From assembly GCA_965644315.1 (NCBI GenBank), contig CBFFRQ010000046.1:1-64000 (forward strand): a stretch of 64,000 bases of DNA. The letters are read 5' to 3'. Below are positions 9,955 to 19,587 of the stretch, piece after piece. Within the stretch, counting starts at the first letter, position 1. Each line of letters opens with the position of its first letter. The notes beneath the pieces were generated by a model that was not told the DNA's origin, did not search any database, and saw nothing but the letters and a program-made list of their open reading frames with translations. A program made the translations under genes and the position numbers. This DNA comes from Caecitellus pseudoparvulus. Taxonomy: Eukaryota; Bigyra: Bicosoecida.

Positions 9955-11327
9955 CTACCTTGCCCTTTCCCGCTGCGGGTGCTCCCCTTGCTGCACCGCA
10001 ACTCCCTCCCTCAGGAGTTCGCGCGTCTCATTCGCAGAACATCCTGCTAGCTCTCGCAACACTGACACTGTATGCTGGCCAGGCTCAGGGAGATCATGTA
10101 GGGTGCTGGGGGGGGCTTCGCCACCTTCCTCGTCGCGGCCTGGCCTGTACACAGCAGGCACTGACTGCGGCAGCCAGAGCGGTCCAAGGCTTGCTGGCAC
10201 GGCAGCGGGCACATGGTGCGCTGTGTCACCACTGGATGCATGCCCCATACCACTGTGCTGCACCTTGCGTAGGCGCCTGCCCACCGCGCTCCTGCTTTCC
10301 CAATGGGGCGACGTTGGCATCTCAGACAGGGTGACAACGGGGGTAACGCACGCCTGCTGAGCATCACCTGTGCTGAAGTGCGAAGTCCAGTGCGCTTTGC
10401 TTTCGCTTGCAAAGGCTGTCTGCAGGTGTTTGCGGATGGTCGGCCAAGCTGAAGGGTCCATCTGCGACTCGCACATGAACTCCATGTCAGCTGGGGCTGT
10501 GCCAAGTGCTGAGAGGAGGCTTCGAAAGAAATGCGGTTCCAGCGCGCCAACAGCCATGTATCCGCCGTCACAAGTGGCGTACGTCTCGTAGAAGGGCGCG
10601 CCCGTGTCCAGTAGGTTGCAGCCTGGCGGCGCAGAGTGCAGCCCCGCTGCCCGGAATTCCAGTAACAGCTGCGCCAGTAGCAGGCAACTGTCTGTCATGC
10701 TGACATCCACGACACTCCCACGACCAGTGCGCTGTGCACTCCACGCAGCCATGAGGATGCCTGCCACTGCCATGAGCCCGCCCCCTGCGAAGTCTGCCAG
10801 CAAGTTCGCCGGTGGGGTGGGCGCTGCGCCGCGCCGGGCCAGCAGGCTGAGGACGCCTGACGTGGCCAAGTAGTTGATGTCGTGGCCAGGACGGTGTGCA
10901 AAGGCACTGCTCTGGCCATACCCTGTGATGCGGGCCAGCACCATGTCTGGGCGCGCAGTGAGCAGCTCATGTGGCCCGGCTCCCGCCCGCTCCAGGACGC
11001 CAGGGCGGAAGGGATCCAGCACCACGTCGCAGCGAGAAGCCAGTCGCTTGAAGATGTCCACTCCTTTCTTCTGCTTCAAATCAAGCGCAATACTCTCCTT
11101 GCCCCGCCCAAGGAAGTCAGGGTAGAGTGCTGGTGTTGTGCGGTCCACACGCACTACTCGGGCTCCGTGTGCTTGCAGCAGCATCCCGGCGAAGGGAGCC
11201 GGTGCGAGCCCTGGGACCAAGAGCATGAAGAGGGCGCACGAAAACTCAATATTACACACAACTAGCTCTCACCTGCAAGCTCAAGCACTGTCATTCCCTT
11301 CAGGGGCTGCAATTGTCGAAACGCCAT
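9955..11327 (-). CDS. AMACR: Alpha-methylacyl-CoA racemase, CoA-transferase family III
   Basis: Epimerises 2-methylacyl-CoA thioesters so branched-chain fatty acids can enter beta-oxidation; peroxisomal or mitochondrial in other eukaryotes. Two exons: 11273-11327 (MAFRQLQPLKGMTVLELA) and 9955-11210, with a 62-nt GT-AG intron in phase 1; 436 residues. Strong family blocks are ARVVRVDR, LGRGKESIALDLKQKKG, GHDINYLATSGVLS and LLADFAGGGLMAVAGI. The catalytic His (GHDINYLA), Asp (LLADFAGGG) and Glu (VGALEPHFF) equivalents of bacterial MCR are all present. The C-terminal end RERAR is not a PTS1 tripeptide, unlike the human enzyme, so the organelle cannot be inferred. Shares a 248-bp divergent upstream region with the CWC21 gene. 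Confidence 0.93.
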
Positions 11328-11575
11328 GCCAACGCGGAAATTGCTTGCACCAAGCTGGCAATGCACAGGCCCCACACACAATACAACAACAAACACGCGT
11401 GGTGGTGGATCTGTGACGGCTTCTTGCAGCAAAGCCCCTTGTTGTCGGTGCAGTTTTCTACTGTGGCGCGGTTTGTGCTGGGCTGCTGTTTGGCCCCGGG
11501 CAAGCACGTGGGGCTTGAGGGACAAACAGCAACGAGGTTGTCGGGGTGGCCTAGATTCTGCTTGTCTTCGCCGTC
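11328..11575. promoter_or_regulatory. Divergent intergenic region: racemase (-) / CWC21 (+)
   Basis: The two start codons are 248 bp apart and point away from each other, so both promoters must lie here or overlap the 5' ends. No TATA box or other element was recognised; the call rests on gene orientation only. Confidence 0.45.
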
Positions 11576-13175
11576 ATGTACAATGGCATTGGTCTGCGAA
11601 CTGCGCGAGGCAGTGGCACAAATGGCTATGTGACCAAGAACTTTGGCTATGTGCGCCCTGACATTGTTCGCGCAAAGACCACCCAGGCAGACCGGGACCA
11701 CGAGAGGCTTCGCACTCGTGCACACGATCCAAAGATTTTAGAGCATGAGCTGCGGCGGCAAGTCAAGGTGAAGGTCATGGAGCTACGAGAGGCCATGGAG
11801 CGCAAAGGGTAAGGATGAAATGTGAAACGCTCATGCTGCAGCAAATGCCTTGCGCTGTGACGCCAACCATGCGCGGTGACTACCCACGGTATTTCCTGTA
11901 TTATGTTGCAGAGTAGCGGAAGAATCTATCCTTTCCAAGTGTGAGGAGTTGCGCCGTCGCCTACTGCAAGAGTTGCAAGAGAACCGACAGCGTTTCACCC
12001 ATGCCACTGGCGTGGGTGCTGACAGCCGAACGGCTGCAGCAGCTTCGAAGGCGGAAGCCAACGAGAAGATGCGCAGAGCTCTCGCTGTCCCGGATGACTA
12101 CACTGCTGGCGAGGCGTTTGATGCTGATGCCGTTGCCCGGCGCAAGGAGCACAGGCGCATGCGACGTGAGCACATGCGCCGCGAAAGGGAGGGTGCCCGA
12201 AGGTGGGGCGGCCGAGACGGGCGTGGACGAGGCACAAGTCCCCCTCGCCGCCGGTGGGGCTATGATCGAGAGGACTCAAGGCGAGGGCGGCACCGATCTC
12301 GCTCGCCTTCACCTGACGGCACGTGGGGCGGTGAACGTGCACGGGGTCGGCGTGGGGCGTCCGTGTCCCGGAGTCCGCCTCGGGGTCGGCGTGGGGCGTC
12401 CGTGTCCCGGAGTCCGCCTCGGGGTCGGCGTGGGGCGTCCGTGTCCCGGAGTCCGCCTCGGGGTCGGCGTGGGGCGTCCGTGTCCCGGAGTCCACCTCGG
12501 GGTCGGCGTGGGGCGTCCGTGTCCCGGAGTCCGCCTCGGGGTCGGCGTGGGGCGTCCGTGTCCCGGAGTCCGCCTCGGGGTCGGCGTGGGGCGTCTGTGT
12601 CCCGGAGTCCGCCTCGGGGTCGGCGTGGGGCGTCTGTGTCCCGGAGTCCGCCTCGGGGTCGGCGTGGGGCGTCCGTGTCCCGGAGTCCGCCTCGGGGTCG
12701 GCGTGGGGCGTCCGTGTCCCGGAGTCCCCCTCGGGGTCGGCGTGGGGCGTCCGTGTCCCGGAGTCCGCCTCGGGGTCGGCGTGGGGCGTCTGTGTCCCGG
12801 AGTCCGCCTCGGGGTCGGCATGGGGCGTCCGTGTCCCGGAGTCCACCTCGGGGTCGGCGTGGGGCGTCCGTGTCCCGGAGTCCGCCTCGGGGTCGGCGTG
12901 GGGCGTCCGTGTCCCGGAGTCCACCTCGGGGTCGGCGTGGGGCGTCCGTGTCCCGGAGTCCGCCTCGGGGTCGGCGTGGGGCGTCCGTGTCCCGGAGTCC
13001 ACCTCGGGGTCGGCGTAGTCGCTGGGGGGGTGAGCAGGCTGTCGCGCCTGCAGCGTCTTCACGCCCCGCGCCTGCGCTTCGAGGCGTTAGTTCGGCGCAG
13101 GCTGCAGCTGCTCAGCGTGGGGCAGGGCGTGGCAGGGCTGCGACAGTGCCTGCCTGGGCGGTCAAGGGCAGGTAG
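11576..13175 (+). CDS. CWC21: CWC21/SRRM2-type splicing factor with an RS tandem-repeat tail
   Basis: Spliceosome protein of the cwf21 family, which binds Prp8/Snu114 near the catalytic centre. Exon 1 (11576-11808) encodes MYNGIGLRTARGSGTNGYV, which closely matches the family start MYNGIGL.TPRGSGTNGYV. A 103-nt GT-AG intron (phase 2) joins exon 2 (11912-13175), whose VAEESILSKCEELRRRLL completes the cwf21 domain. Total 498 residues. After a charged helix (KEHRRMRREHMRRERE) comes an Arg/Ser-rich tail dominated by 17 copies of a 13-residue unit GRRGASVSRSPPR. SR repeats of this kind are expected substrates of SR-protein kinases. In size it is between yeast Cwc21 and the giant animal SRRM2. Its stop lies 16 bp from the convergent stop of the RING-BRCT gene. 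Confidence 0.9.
12340..13016. repeat. 39-bp tandem repeat, about 17 copies, inside the CWC21 gene
   Basis: The unit contains gtcccggagtccgcctcggg (20 of 39 bp) and repeats with only scattered single-base variants (gtccgtg/gtctgtg; ccgcct/ccacct/ccccct; one cgt/cat that makes GRHGASV). Silent positions are as uniform as replacement positions, which indicates recent expansion or gene conversion rather than selection on the peptide alone. Because 39 is divisible by three and the unit lacks stops, other frames on both strands are also open. Confidence 0.97.
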
Positions 13176-13191
13176 CGACAGGCGGGTGAAT

Positions 13192-14508
13192 TCAACACTT
13201 CAAGGAAGTGGCACTGTAGAATGACACGCAGTTCAGCACAGCCGTCGTGGTCAGGGCCGGCTGCGTGGGGCGAGGCAGCCCTCTGGGCAGCAGGCTGAGC
13301 ACTGCCGGGCGCCTGATGTCCGCAACGCGCACAGTCCACTGCACCTCAGCAGGACGCAGGGCCGGCAAGCTCTTGTTCTGTTGGCGCTTGCGACAAGGGC
13401 GCCCCGCAGTCAGCTGCAACACTTGCCCGCCCCCCGTCTGCAGCATGTGCATGAGGGCTTGTGCGCTGCCCTTGGGCCGCAGCTCCAACGGGTCCACCAA
13501 GAAACACACGCCGTGGAACAGCCGCGGCGCGGGGCTTCCCCCTGCCAATGCCAAGCGGGACGTGCGGGCCGCGCCACGAGCGACATGGTCCCCCCGCACT
13601 TCGTACGCAGCTTCGGGCAGCAGCTTGCCTGCAGCCAGACTGTCGTGGATCCAGGCAGCTGTCAACACCCAGGCTCCTGACAGCACGCCGCAGCAGTACT
13701 TGATCGTGCGGCGAGCCGTGAAGGGGTCCCCAGCGGAGGCTGAGCTGGAGGCAGAGGCGCTGGCAGATGTCACTGTGTGTGCATGAGACCCCACCACGAC
13801 ATGGGTAGCGGCAGGGGGGCGAGAACCCGCACACTGTATGAGGCGGGGTGCGACGAGCTGTTGCAGCTGAGACAGCGCTGCAACGTCGGTTTTGTTCAGA
13901 GCGGAGGCAAGGAGGAACACCTTGGGCTCAGGCACTGGGGACACCAAGGGTGATGCAGGCGGTAGACTGGAGCTGTCCGGGCTCCCCGTGCAGCTGGCAG
14001 CAGCAGCCTCAGGAGGTGTGCAGGCGTGAGCTGCAGGCGGGCCAGGGTGGCAGGTGTGTTGCGGGGAGTCAGTCCCCGCAGCTACATGCACCTTCCGCAG
14101 CAGTGAGAGAACATGGCGAACTCCAGCGACGGCGTTCACCATGGAGGGCTGCGGTGCAGCGTCCTGGCGCCACGCTAGAGCCTTGCAGGTGGGGCACCCG
14201 CCGTGCTTGGCCAGGCCAGCCTCGACACACGGCCTGCACAGCGCACCTCGCTGCAGTGAGAAGAGTGTCGGCAGGCAGAGAGCGAAATCACTCACTTGCA
14301 AAAGGTGTGCCCGCAGGGCAGGGAGTGAGGGCTGTCATCCAGCCAAGACCGGCTGTGGCGAGTGGGCACATGGAGCGTGGAAGCACTTCGCCAGCAACTG
14401 CGTGGCGGGGCCTACACACCACATGGGGCACTTGCACACATCGTACAGCTGTGCCAGGCGTTTCCCTCCAGTATCTTGCTGTGACAGGGCGGCCAGCGTT
14501 CCCTCCAT
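13192..14508 (-). CDS. BRCA1/BARD1-like RING-finger protein with tandem BRCT region
   Basis: Likely nuclear DNA-damage ubiquitin ligase subunit. Exons read as about 14399-14508, 14296-14331 and 13192-14233. The first donor is ambiguous (14398 or 14419); the second intron (62 nt) is clean. About 395 residues. The RING is split over the exons: a first knuckle with C-K-C-P-M-W-C, then LPCGHTFCKPC, then GGCPTC. It is followed by KALAWRQDAAPQPSMVNAV, which resembles the RING-flanking helix of BARD1/BRCA1. A Ser/Pro linker leads to a C-terminal region with BRCT features: GAWVLTAAWIHDSLAAGKLL is the W-containing helix of one repeat, and RLFHGVCFLVDPLELRPKG starts the second. The first zinc knuckle spacing is unusual (C-x3-C). 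The protein is far shorter than animal BRCA1 and lacks BARD1's ankyrin repeats. Confidence 0.7.
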
Positions 14509-14729
14509 GGTCTTGTGGGGCACGCAGGAGGGGAGGGCAAGCAATATGCTGGCGTTTGCTGCGAAACGCCAGGCAGACCAAGCTGCGCTGCGCTCAGGGC
14601 TGGTGGAGCTGGCTTGCCAGGGCAAGAGCCGGTATGCAAACGTTATCTTGTTTGAGAGACGTGGGGATTTTTATTAACGGTGAGGAGGCGCGTTGTCTGC
14701 ATTGTGCACGCCACGACAGGGGCAGGTCA

Positions 14730-17375
14730 CTACTCTCCACCCAGATGCAGGCTAATGACGTCCTCTGCTGAAAAGGACGTGTTGCACATGGGGCAGCGGC
14801 GCAGGCGGTCTTTCATGCGCTGCTCAATGGCTTCCTTGCTCAGTGCGTGCCCACACTTCCTGAGCACGGCAGACTTGAAGGCGGTGGGCTGCACAGGGCA
14901 CATGAGCATGCTCTGCAGGAATTTGAGCTTGCGCCGTGTGTCTTTGTCCGCTGGCTTGCTGCCTGCGGCAGCATCCGTTTTCACTTGGCCCGAGAACTGT
15001 GCCAGCTTCCCCTCCAGCACTGTCGCGCGCGTGATAGCGTCGGTCAGTCGCTGCTCCGCCTCCGCCTTGGCGGCGTGCGCCTGCTCCAGCAAGCCCCGAA
15101 ACTCAGCCACCTTCTCCGCCCTGGCATCTCGCTGGGCTGTGAGGCTGCGCAGCACCTCGTCCCTGCTCACGAAGGCGTCGGAGCCAGGGCTGGCTGTGGC
15201 CCACGAGTGGATGGCTGAGAACCGCGCCGCTTCAGCCGCTGCCGTCGCCTCCGCCAACTGGCTGTCAAGCAAGGCGCCTTGCTGCTGGGAAGCGGCCAAA
15301 GCTTTGCGAAGCTCCTGCGCTGCGCCCTCGGCCGCCTGCGCCGCCCCCTGGTGCCTGCTGGCCTCCGCCTTGGCGTCTGCCAGCTCCGCTCGGGCCTCCG
15401 CCAGCTTGCCCGTGAAGTCCCGCAGCACATCATCCTTGGCTTGCAGCTGCGCCAGCGTGCCGTCCACTTGCCCCTCCAGCTCCTCATACGCCTCGCTCAG
15501 CTCGTCCACCGTCTCTGTCGCTGCATCCCGCTCTTGCTGTGCCGACGCCAGGGTTGCCTGCAGGGCTGTGAACGCTGTCGCCATCTTTTCTCGCTCGGCC
15601 CGGTGCCCTGTCGCCTCTGCGCGCGCAGCGCCCAGCTTGGCGTCCAGCGCGGCCATCTCGGCTTCCTGCGCGCCAGCTGCAGCAGAGCCCCGCGCTGCCT
15701 GTCGCTGGGCGGCCTTCAACTCCTCAATGGTGTTGTCGCGCTCACTCAACAACTGCGTCAGCTTGGACACCTTGCCCTCCAGCACTTGCACGAATTGTGC
15801 CACGCTGGCGCTGGTGGTGCCGGCACGCTCCTTCCACTCCCCTCGCCACCGACGAATATCGCCCGCTTGCCGCTCCAGCTTCTCCTGCTGGGCCTTCACC
15901 GTCACTTCTGCCTGCTGCAGGCGCTGGGTGTGGGTTTGGGCGATGGCGCACTGGCGCTTGGCAGCCGCCTCTGCCTCTCGTGCCTGCTGCAGCTGCTGCG
16001 TCAGCTCCCGTGCCTGCGCAGCGCTCTGTGCCGTCACAGTCTGCACAGCCTGCGGCACAGCAGCACGAGCAGCTGCCACCGCTTCCATAGCGGCCTGTGA
16101 CGCTTTGCGTTGCTCTGCCAGCTCAGCGGCCAGCACGTCCCGCTGCTGCGTCACCTGTGCCAGCTGAAGGAGGACTTTGCTGTGTTCGGGGTGGGCCTGC
16201 ACGGCGGACACAGACACGGGCTGATCCACCATGCCCGCCAGCTGCCCTTGCAGGGCCTGGATCGTCTCCCCCTGACGCTGCAGCTGTTCCTTGTTCTCCT
16301 TCATCACGGTCTGAAACGCATCACGCTCCGCCCGCACCTCCTCCAGCTCCTCCCGCAGCTCGTCAGAGGGGCGGGCCTCCGTCGTCGCAACCGAGGCTGC
16401 TGCAGCCCCAGCGCCGACAGCAGGTCCTGCAGAGGGCGGTGCTTGCGCTGCCTGGGGCGCCGCCACGGCCGGGCTGGCGTCAGGGTTGTCGTACTGGAAG
16501 CGGGCCAAGTCTCGCTGTGCCACCCTGCTCACCTCCCGCGCCTCCGCCAACTCCTCACGACAGGCAGCTTCAGAGGCTCGCAGAGCGGCAGCTTCCTGCT
16601 GCAGCTGCACCACCTTGCCAGACACATCCACGGCTTGCAAGGCGGATGCCTCTGACCAGCCAGTGGCGCCGCGGGCCAGCGCTTGCAGCAACGTGTGCAG
16701 GCCGGTCATGGTCACCTTGAGCTGCTCCTTGGCTGCTTCGGGCACGCTCTGCACCTGCCCCCCGCGGCTCCAGGCAGCTTGCAGCAGGGCTGTCATGGGG
16801 GAGCAGTCTGTGGCGGGGACATTGTTACTGCTTGCAGCCATGGCGGCCTTGAAGGCAGCCTCCACTGAAGCCTGTGCCTCCGGCCCGACAGCCGCGCCAA
16901 GGCCGCCGACGGCAGTTGTGATGTGGGTCTGGAACTGCACAGGAAGTGTAACGTGGGTGTGATGTGGTGCGCATCTGCGCACCCATGTGGTGCCTCCTGA
17001 GGAGGGCGTGGCCGCCGTACCTGTGTGAACATGTGGTGCAGTGCAGCAAGAGATGCCTCTGAGCTTTCCAAGTGCCGTTTGGATCGCTTGCACTCCCGTT
17101 GCAGGCGCTGGATGTCTCGCTTGAAGCGAAACATCTGCGTTTGCAGAGCTCTGTGCTTGGCCTTGAGCATGAAGGGCATTTCCTGCGAAGCGAGGCCGGA
17201 CGCAGACGAGTGTGGGTTGTGATGCCTAGTTCCGCTTCAGCCCTCGCACCTCAGACATGCTGCTGGAGGAGGCCAGTGCACCATCACTCGCTGCGCGCTT
17301 CAGAACTGGCCCGGCAGGCGCCTGGGGGCTGGGGGCCACAGAGCGCCTCCGCTTCTTAGGGTGTGCCGCCTCCAT
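14730..17375 (-). CDS. BRE1-like coiled-coil protein with a half RING finger
   Basis: Probable relative of the histone H2B E3 ligase BRE1 (RNF20/40). Exons 17250-17375, 17021-17182 and 14730-16934, with introns of 67 and 86 nt, all phase 0; 830 residues. The N terminus has a nuclear-type basic cluster HPKKRRRSVAPS. The bulk is one long alpha-helical coiled coil (alternating Ala/Glu/Leu/Gln). The end resembles BRE1: one Cys at MCPVQ, then LRKCGHALSKEAIEQR, RRCPMCNTSFSAEDV and a short tail. Of the eight zinc ligands of a RING, those of site 2 (C, H, C, C) are present. Site 1 keeps only its first Cys, and the others are replaced by Gln, Ser and non-ligands. SP-RING and U-box folds also manage with one or no zinc. 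BRE1 identity is inferred from architecture; a Golgi- or spindle-type coiled-coil protein is the alternative. Confidence 0.6.
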
Positions 17376-17680
17376 GTCCGACGTAGCGGGCCGCTGGCTT
17401 TGTCTTCGCCGGTCGCTGTGAACAAAGCTCGCGAACACTCCTGGAGCAGCAGCACACAGCACACTCTCGCCCCAGTCACACATCCGCCACCTCCGAGTGA
17501 CTCCGTGAGGCCGACAGTGCCACGTCCAGGGGGTTTTGCAGCGATCTTGCCAAAGTAGCTGTACCGCCTGCCTCAGTGCTCCAACACCTGCGCACTCGGG
17601 ACCCAGCCAGCTGGACCCTCCAAGCGGGTGCACCCTGCGACTCTGCACCTGATTCCCTCCTTTCTGTGCCTGACACCAGG
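17376..17680. promoter_or_regulatory. Divergent intergenic region: BRE1-like (-) / RNase Z (+)
   Basis: Start codons at 17375 (-) and 17681 (+) point away from each other across 305 bp. No core promoter motif recognised; orientation is the only evidence. Confidence 0.4.
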
Positions 17681-19546
17681 ATGCAGGCTCAGCTTCGGCG
17701 TGTGGCTGCGGTCTTGTCCCGCACAGCAGCCAGCGGAAATTGGTCCCACGCCAGGCATATTTCAAGCGGCACCACTGGTGGCTTGCGGTGGACCAACGCC
17801 AACAGCAGCGAAAGCGGCATTGTATTTCACACTGGCGGCTCCAACAGCTGCTCTGTGACCCTCCTCGGCACTTCTGCTGGCGCACCCAGCACATCTCGGT
17901 GCAGCAGTGGCTGCCTGGTGCAGCTTCCGGACACTTCGCTGCTGTTCGACGCTGGGGACGGCACGCAGCAGCGCCTGATGCAAGCTGCCGCGACGACAGC
18001 ATTGTCGCTGTCAGCGGTGTTCATCAGCCACCTGCACGGGGACCACGTGCTGGGCCTGCCAGCCTTCATCACAGGCGCCCTGAACCCGTACGGCAACGGC
18101 CCTGGGAGCGGGGCAGCAGGGCGAGGCAAGGCCACCCCCTCCTTGCTCATCGTCGGTCCCCCGGGCCTGCACCGCCTGATCAAGGAGGGCTTCCAGCACT
18201 ACTCCAAGCACGTGCGCAACCGGGTGCAGCTGCGTGTGCGGGAGATCCTGGCGCCAGGAGACCGCCCCAGCGTCTCCCACTCTGGGTTCGGTACCCGGGC
18301 GCCAGTGCAGGTGACTGAGGGCGGCACGTTGGTGCATGAGACGGACAGCCACACCGTCACCGCTGTGCCCACCCTGCACACTGTGCCGTCCTATGCGTAT
18401 GTGCTGCAGGAGAAACCTCGGCGTGGCAGGCTGGATGTGGCCGCCTGTGCCCGGCTGGGGGTGCAGCAGCCCCAAGACTTCGCTGCGCTGGCTGCAGGCA
18501 AGAGCGTGGTGGGCAAAGGCGGAGTGGCGGTGGCGCCAGAGCAGGTGCTGGGTCCGCCCACGCCGGGGCGCAAGATTGTCATCATGGGAGACACAACGTA
18601 CTGCCCGGGCATGGTGCCACACGCCAAAGACGCCGACTTGCTCGTGCATGAGTGCACGGTGCTGGGGAGTTCCAAGGCACAGGAGGCTGCCGCAGCTCGG
18701 GCTGGCCACAGCGCCTCCCCCCACGTAGTGCGTTTCTTGCAGGAAACGGCTCCTCGCAGCACGCTGCTGACGCATTTTGGCGGGTCTCCCGAGACGCATG
18801 GTGCTGCCGCTGCGAGCATGGGTCACTTGGGCTTGCAGGAGGCGGCCACCATGCAGATGCTGCTGGCTGGGCGGCCGCAGGAGGACATTCGGGCCTTCAT
18901 CAAGGATGTCGTGACCCCGCTCCGCACATACAGCCTGGCCGCACCGCTGGGCCGCGAGATGGGTGGGTCACCGCTGCCAGACTCCATGCCGCCATCGGCA
19001 CATGCCCTGCTGCAGAGCTGTCAGGGGTACTCTGGACAGGTGGGCTGGCTGCACCATGTGGCGGCAGCGTGGCACAGCTGTGCAGAGGCGCGTGCGGCAC
19101 TGGCTGCCCCCCTACCCCCCCCCCCGTCTGCACGGAGGGGGGGGGCAGGGGCCTTACCGTGGGAGCAGCCCCCCCCCTCCACCAAGCGTGAGGGGGGGGG
19201 CAGTGACCCTGGCACATCACTTGGCTGGGCGGCACATGGGGGGTGCGAGTGGAGTGCGTTGGCGTGCGAGGCTGCACCTCGCGCCCCCACCGCCGCCACC
19301 ATCCCCACCCTCTCCCAAGCCACACAGCGCACCTTCGAAGGGCCGGGTGAGTGGAGCATCACCAGTGGCGGGTGGGTCAGCACTGCCCCTAGTTGCCCCC
19401 CCGTGTGGGACGTGTCTTCCATGGGCTCCCTGGCTGAGTTCGTGGCGAAAGTCTCGGGAGTGGAGCGGGTACTAGCTGGGCGTGACTTCATGCGGGTGAT
19501 GGTGCCCCCCCCCCCCACGGCGAAGGAAGGGGGGGGTGCGCGGTGA
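17681..19546 (+). CDS. ELAC: tRNase Z (ELAC-type 3' tRNA endonuclease)
   Basis: Removes the 3' trailer of precursor tRNAs; metallo-beta-lactamase fold. First ATG at 17681; 621 residues with a basic, hydroxylated N terminus (MQAQLRRVAAVLSRTAASGN) that looks like a mitochondrial or plastid presequence. Motifs: LLGTSAGAPSTSR, LLFDAGDGTQQ, the zinc motif SHLHGDH (His117 onward), VPTLHTVPSYAY, IMGDTTYCPG, LLVHECTV and LLTHFGG, together all metal ligands of RNase Z. The active domain is at the N terminus as in the short ELAC1 form. About 220 further residues follow, rich in Pro/Gly and interrupted by long C and G homopolymers, so this is not the classical long form (whose active half is C-terminal). 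No intron seen. Stop is 41 bp from the convergent stop of the citrate carrier. Confidence 0.88.
   Translation: MQAQLRRVAAVLSRTAASGNWSHARHISSGTTGGLRWTNANSSESGIVFHTGGSNSCSVTLLGTSAGAPSTSRCSSGCLVQLPDTSLLFDAGDGTQQRLMQAAATTALSLSAVFISHLHGDHVLGLPAFITGALNPYGNGPGSGAAGRGKATPSLLIVGPPGLHRLIKEGFQHYSKHVRNRVQLRVREILAPGDRPSVSHSGFGTRAPVQVTEGGTLVHETDSHTVTAVPTLHTVPSYAYVLQEKPRRGRLDVAACARLGVQQPQDFAALAAGKSVVGKGGVAVAPEQVLGPPTPGRKIVIMGDTTYCPGMVPHAKDADLLVHECTVLGSSKAQEAAAARAGHSASPHVVRFLQETAPRSTLLTHFGGSPETHGAAAASMGHLGLQEAATMQMLLAGRPQEDIRAFIKDVVTPLRTYSLAAPLGREMGGSPLPDSMPPSAHALLQSCQGYSGQVGWLHHVAAAWHSCAEARAALAAPLPPPPSARRGGAGALPWEQPPPSTKREGGGSDPGTSLGWAAHGGCEWSALACEAAPRAPTAATIPTLSQATQRTFEGPGEWSITSGGWVSTAPSCPPVWDVSSMGSLAEFVAKVSGVERVLAGRDFMRVMVPPPPTAKEGGGAR
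19113..19200. repeat. Alternating C and G homopolymer runs (potential hairpins)
   Basis: Within the RNase Z tail: C11 at 19115-19125, G9 at 19137-19145, C9 at 19169-19177 and G9 at 19192-19200. Adjacent C/G pairs can fold into short GC hairpins, and G runs could form quadruplexes. A further pair (C12 at 19505-19516, G8 at 19529-19536) lies just before the stop codon. They translate as Pro and Gly runs. Confidence 0.85.
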
Positions 19547-19587
19547 CTGCACCTGTGCATTGTCGGGGCACACGTGCCCTGCCCCCC

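Noticed and set aside
12340-13016. CRISPR-like array
   Set aside because: Units are contiguous without spacers, vary slightly and encode an RS domain in a eukaryotic gene.
11941-13224. Long alternative + frame and long - frames across the 39-bp repeats
   Set aside because: They are open only because the repeat unit is a multiple of three without stops. The cwf21 domain and splice phase fix the true frame.
14680-16167. Long + frames opposite the BRE1-like gene
   Set aside because: Ser/Ala/Cys-rich antisense of a coiled-coil coding region with no recognisable domain.
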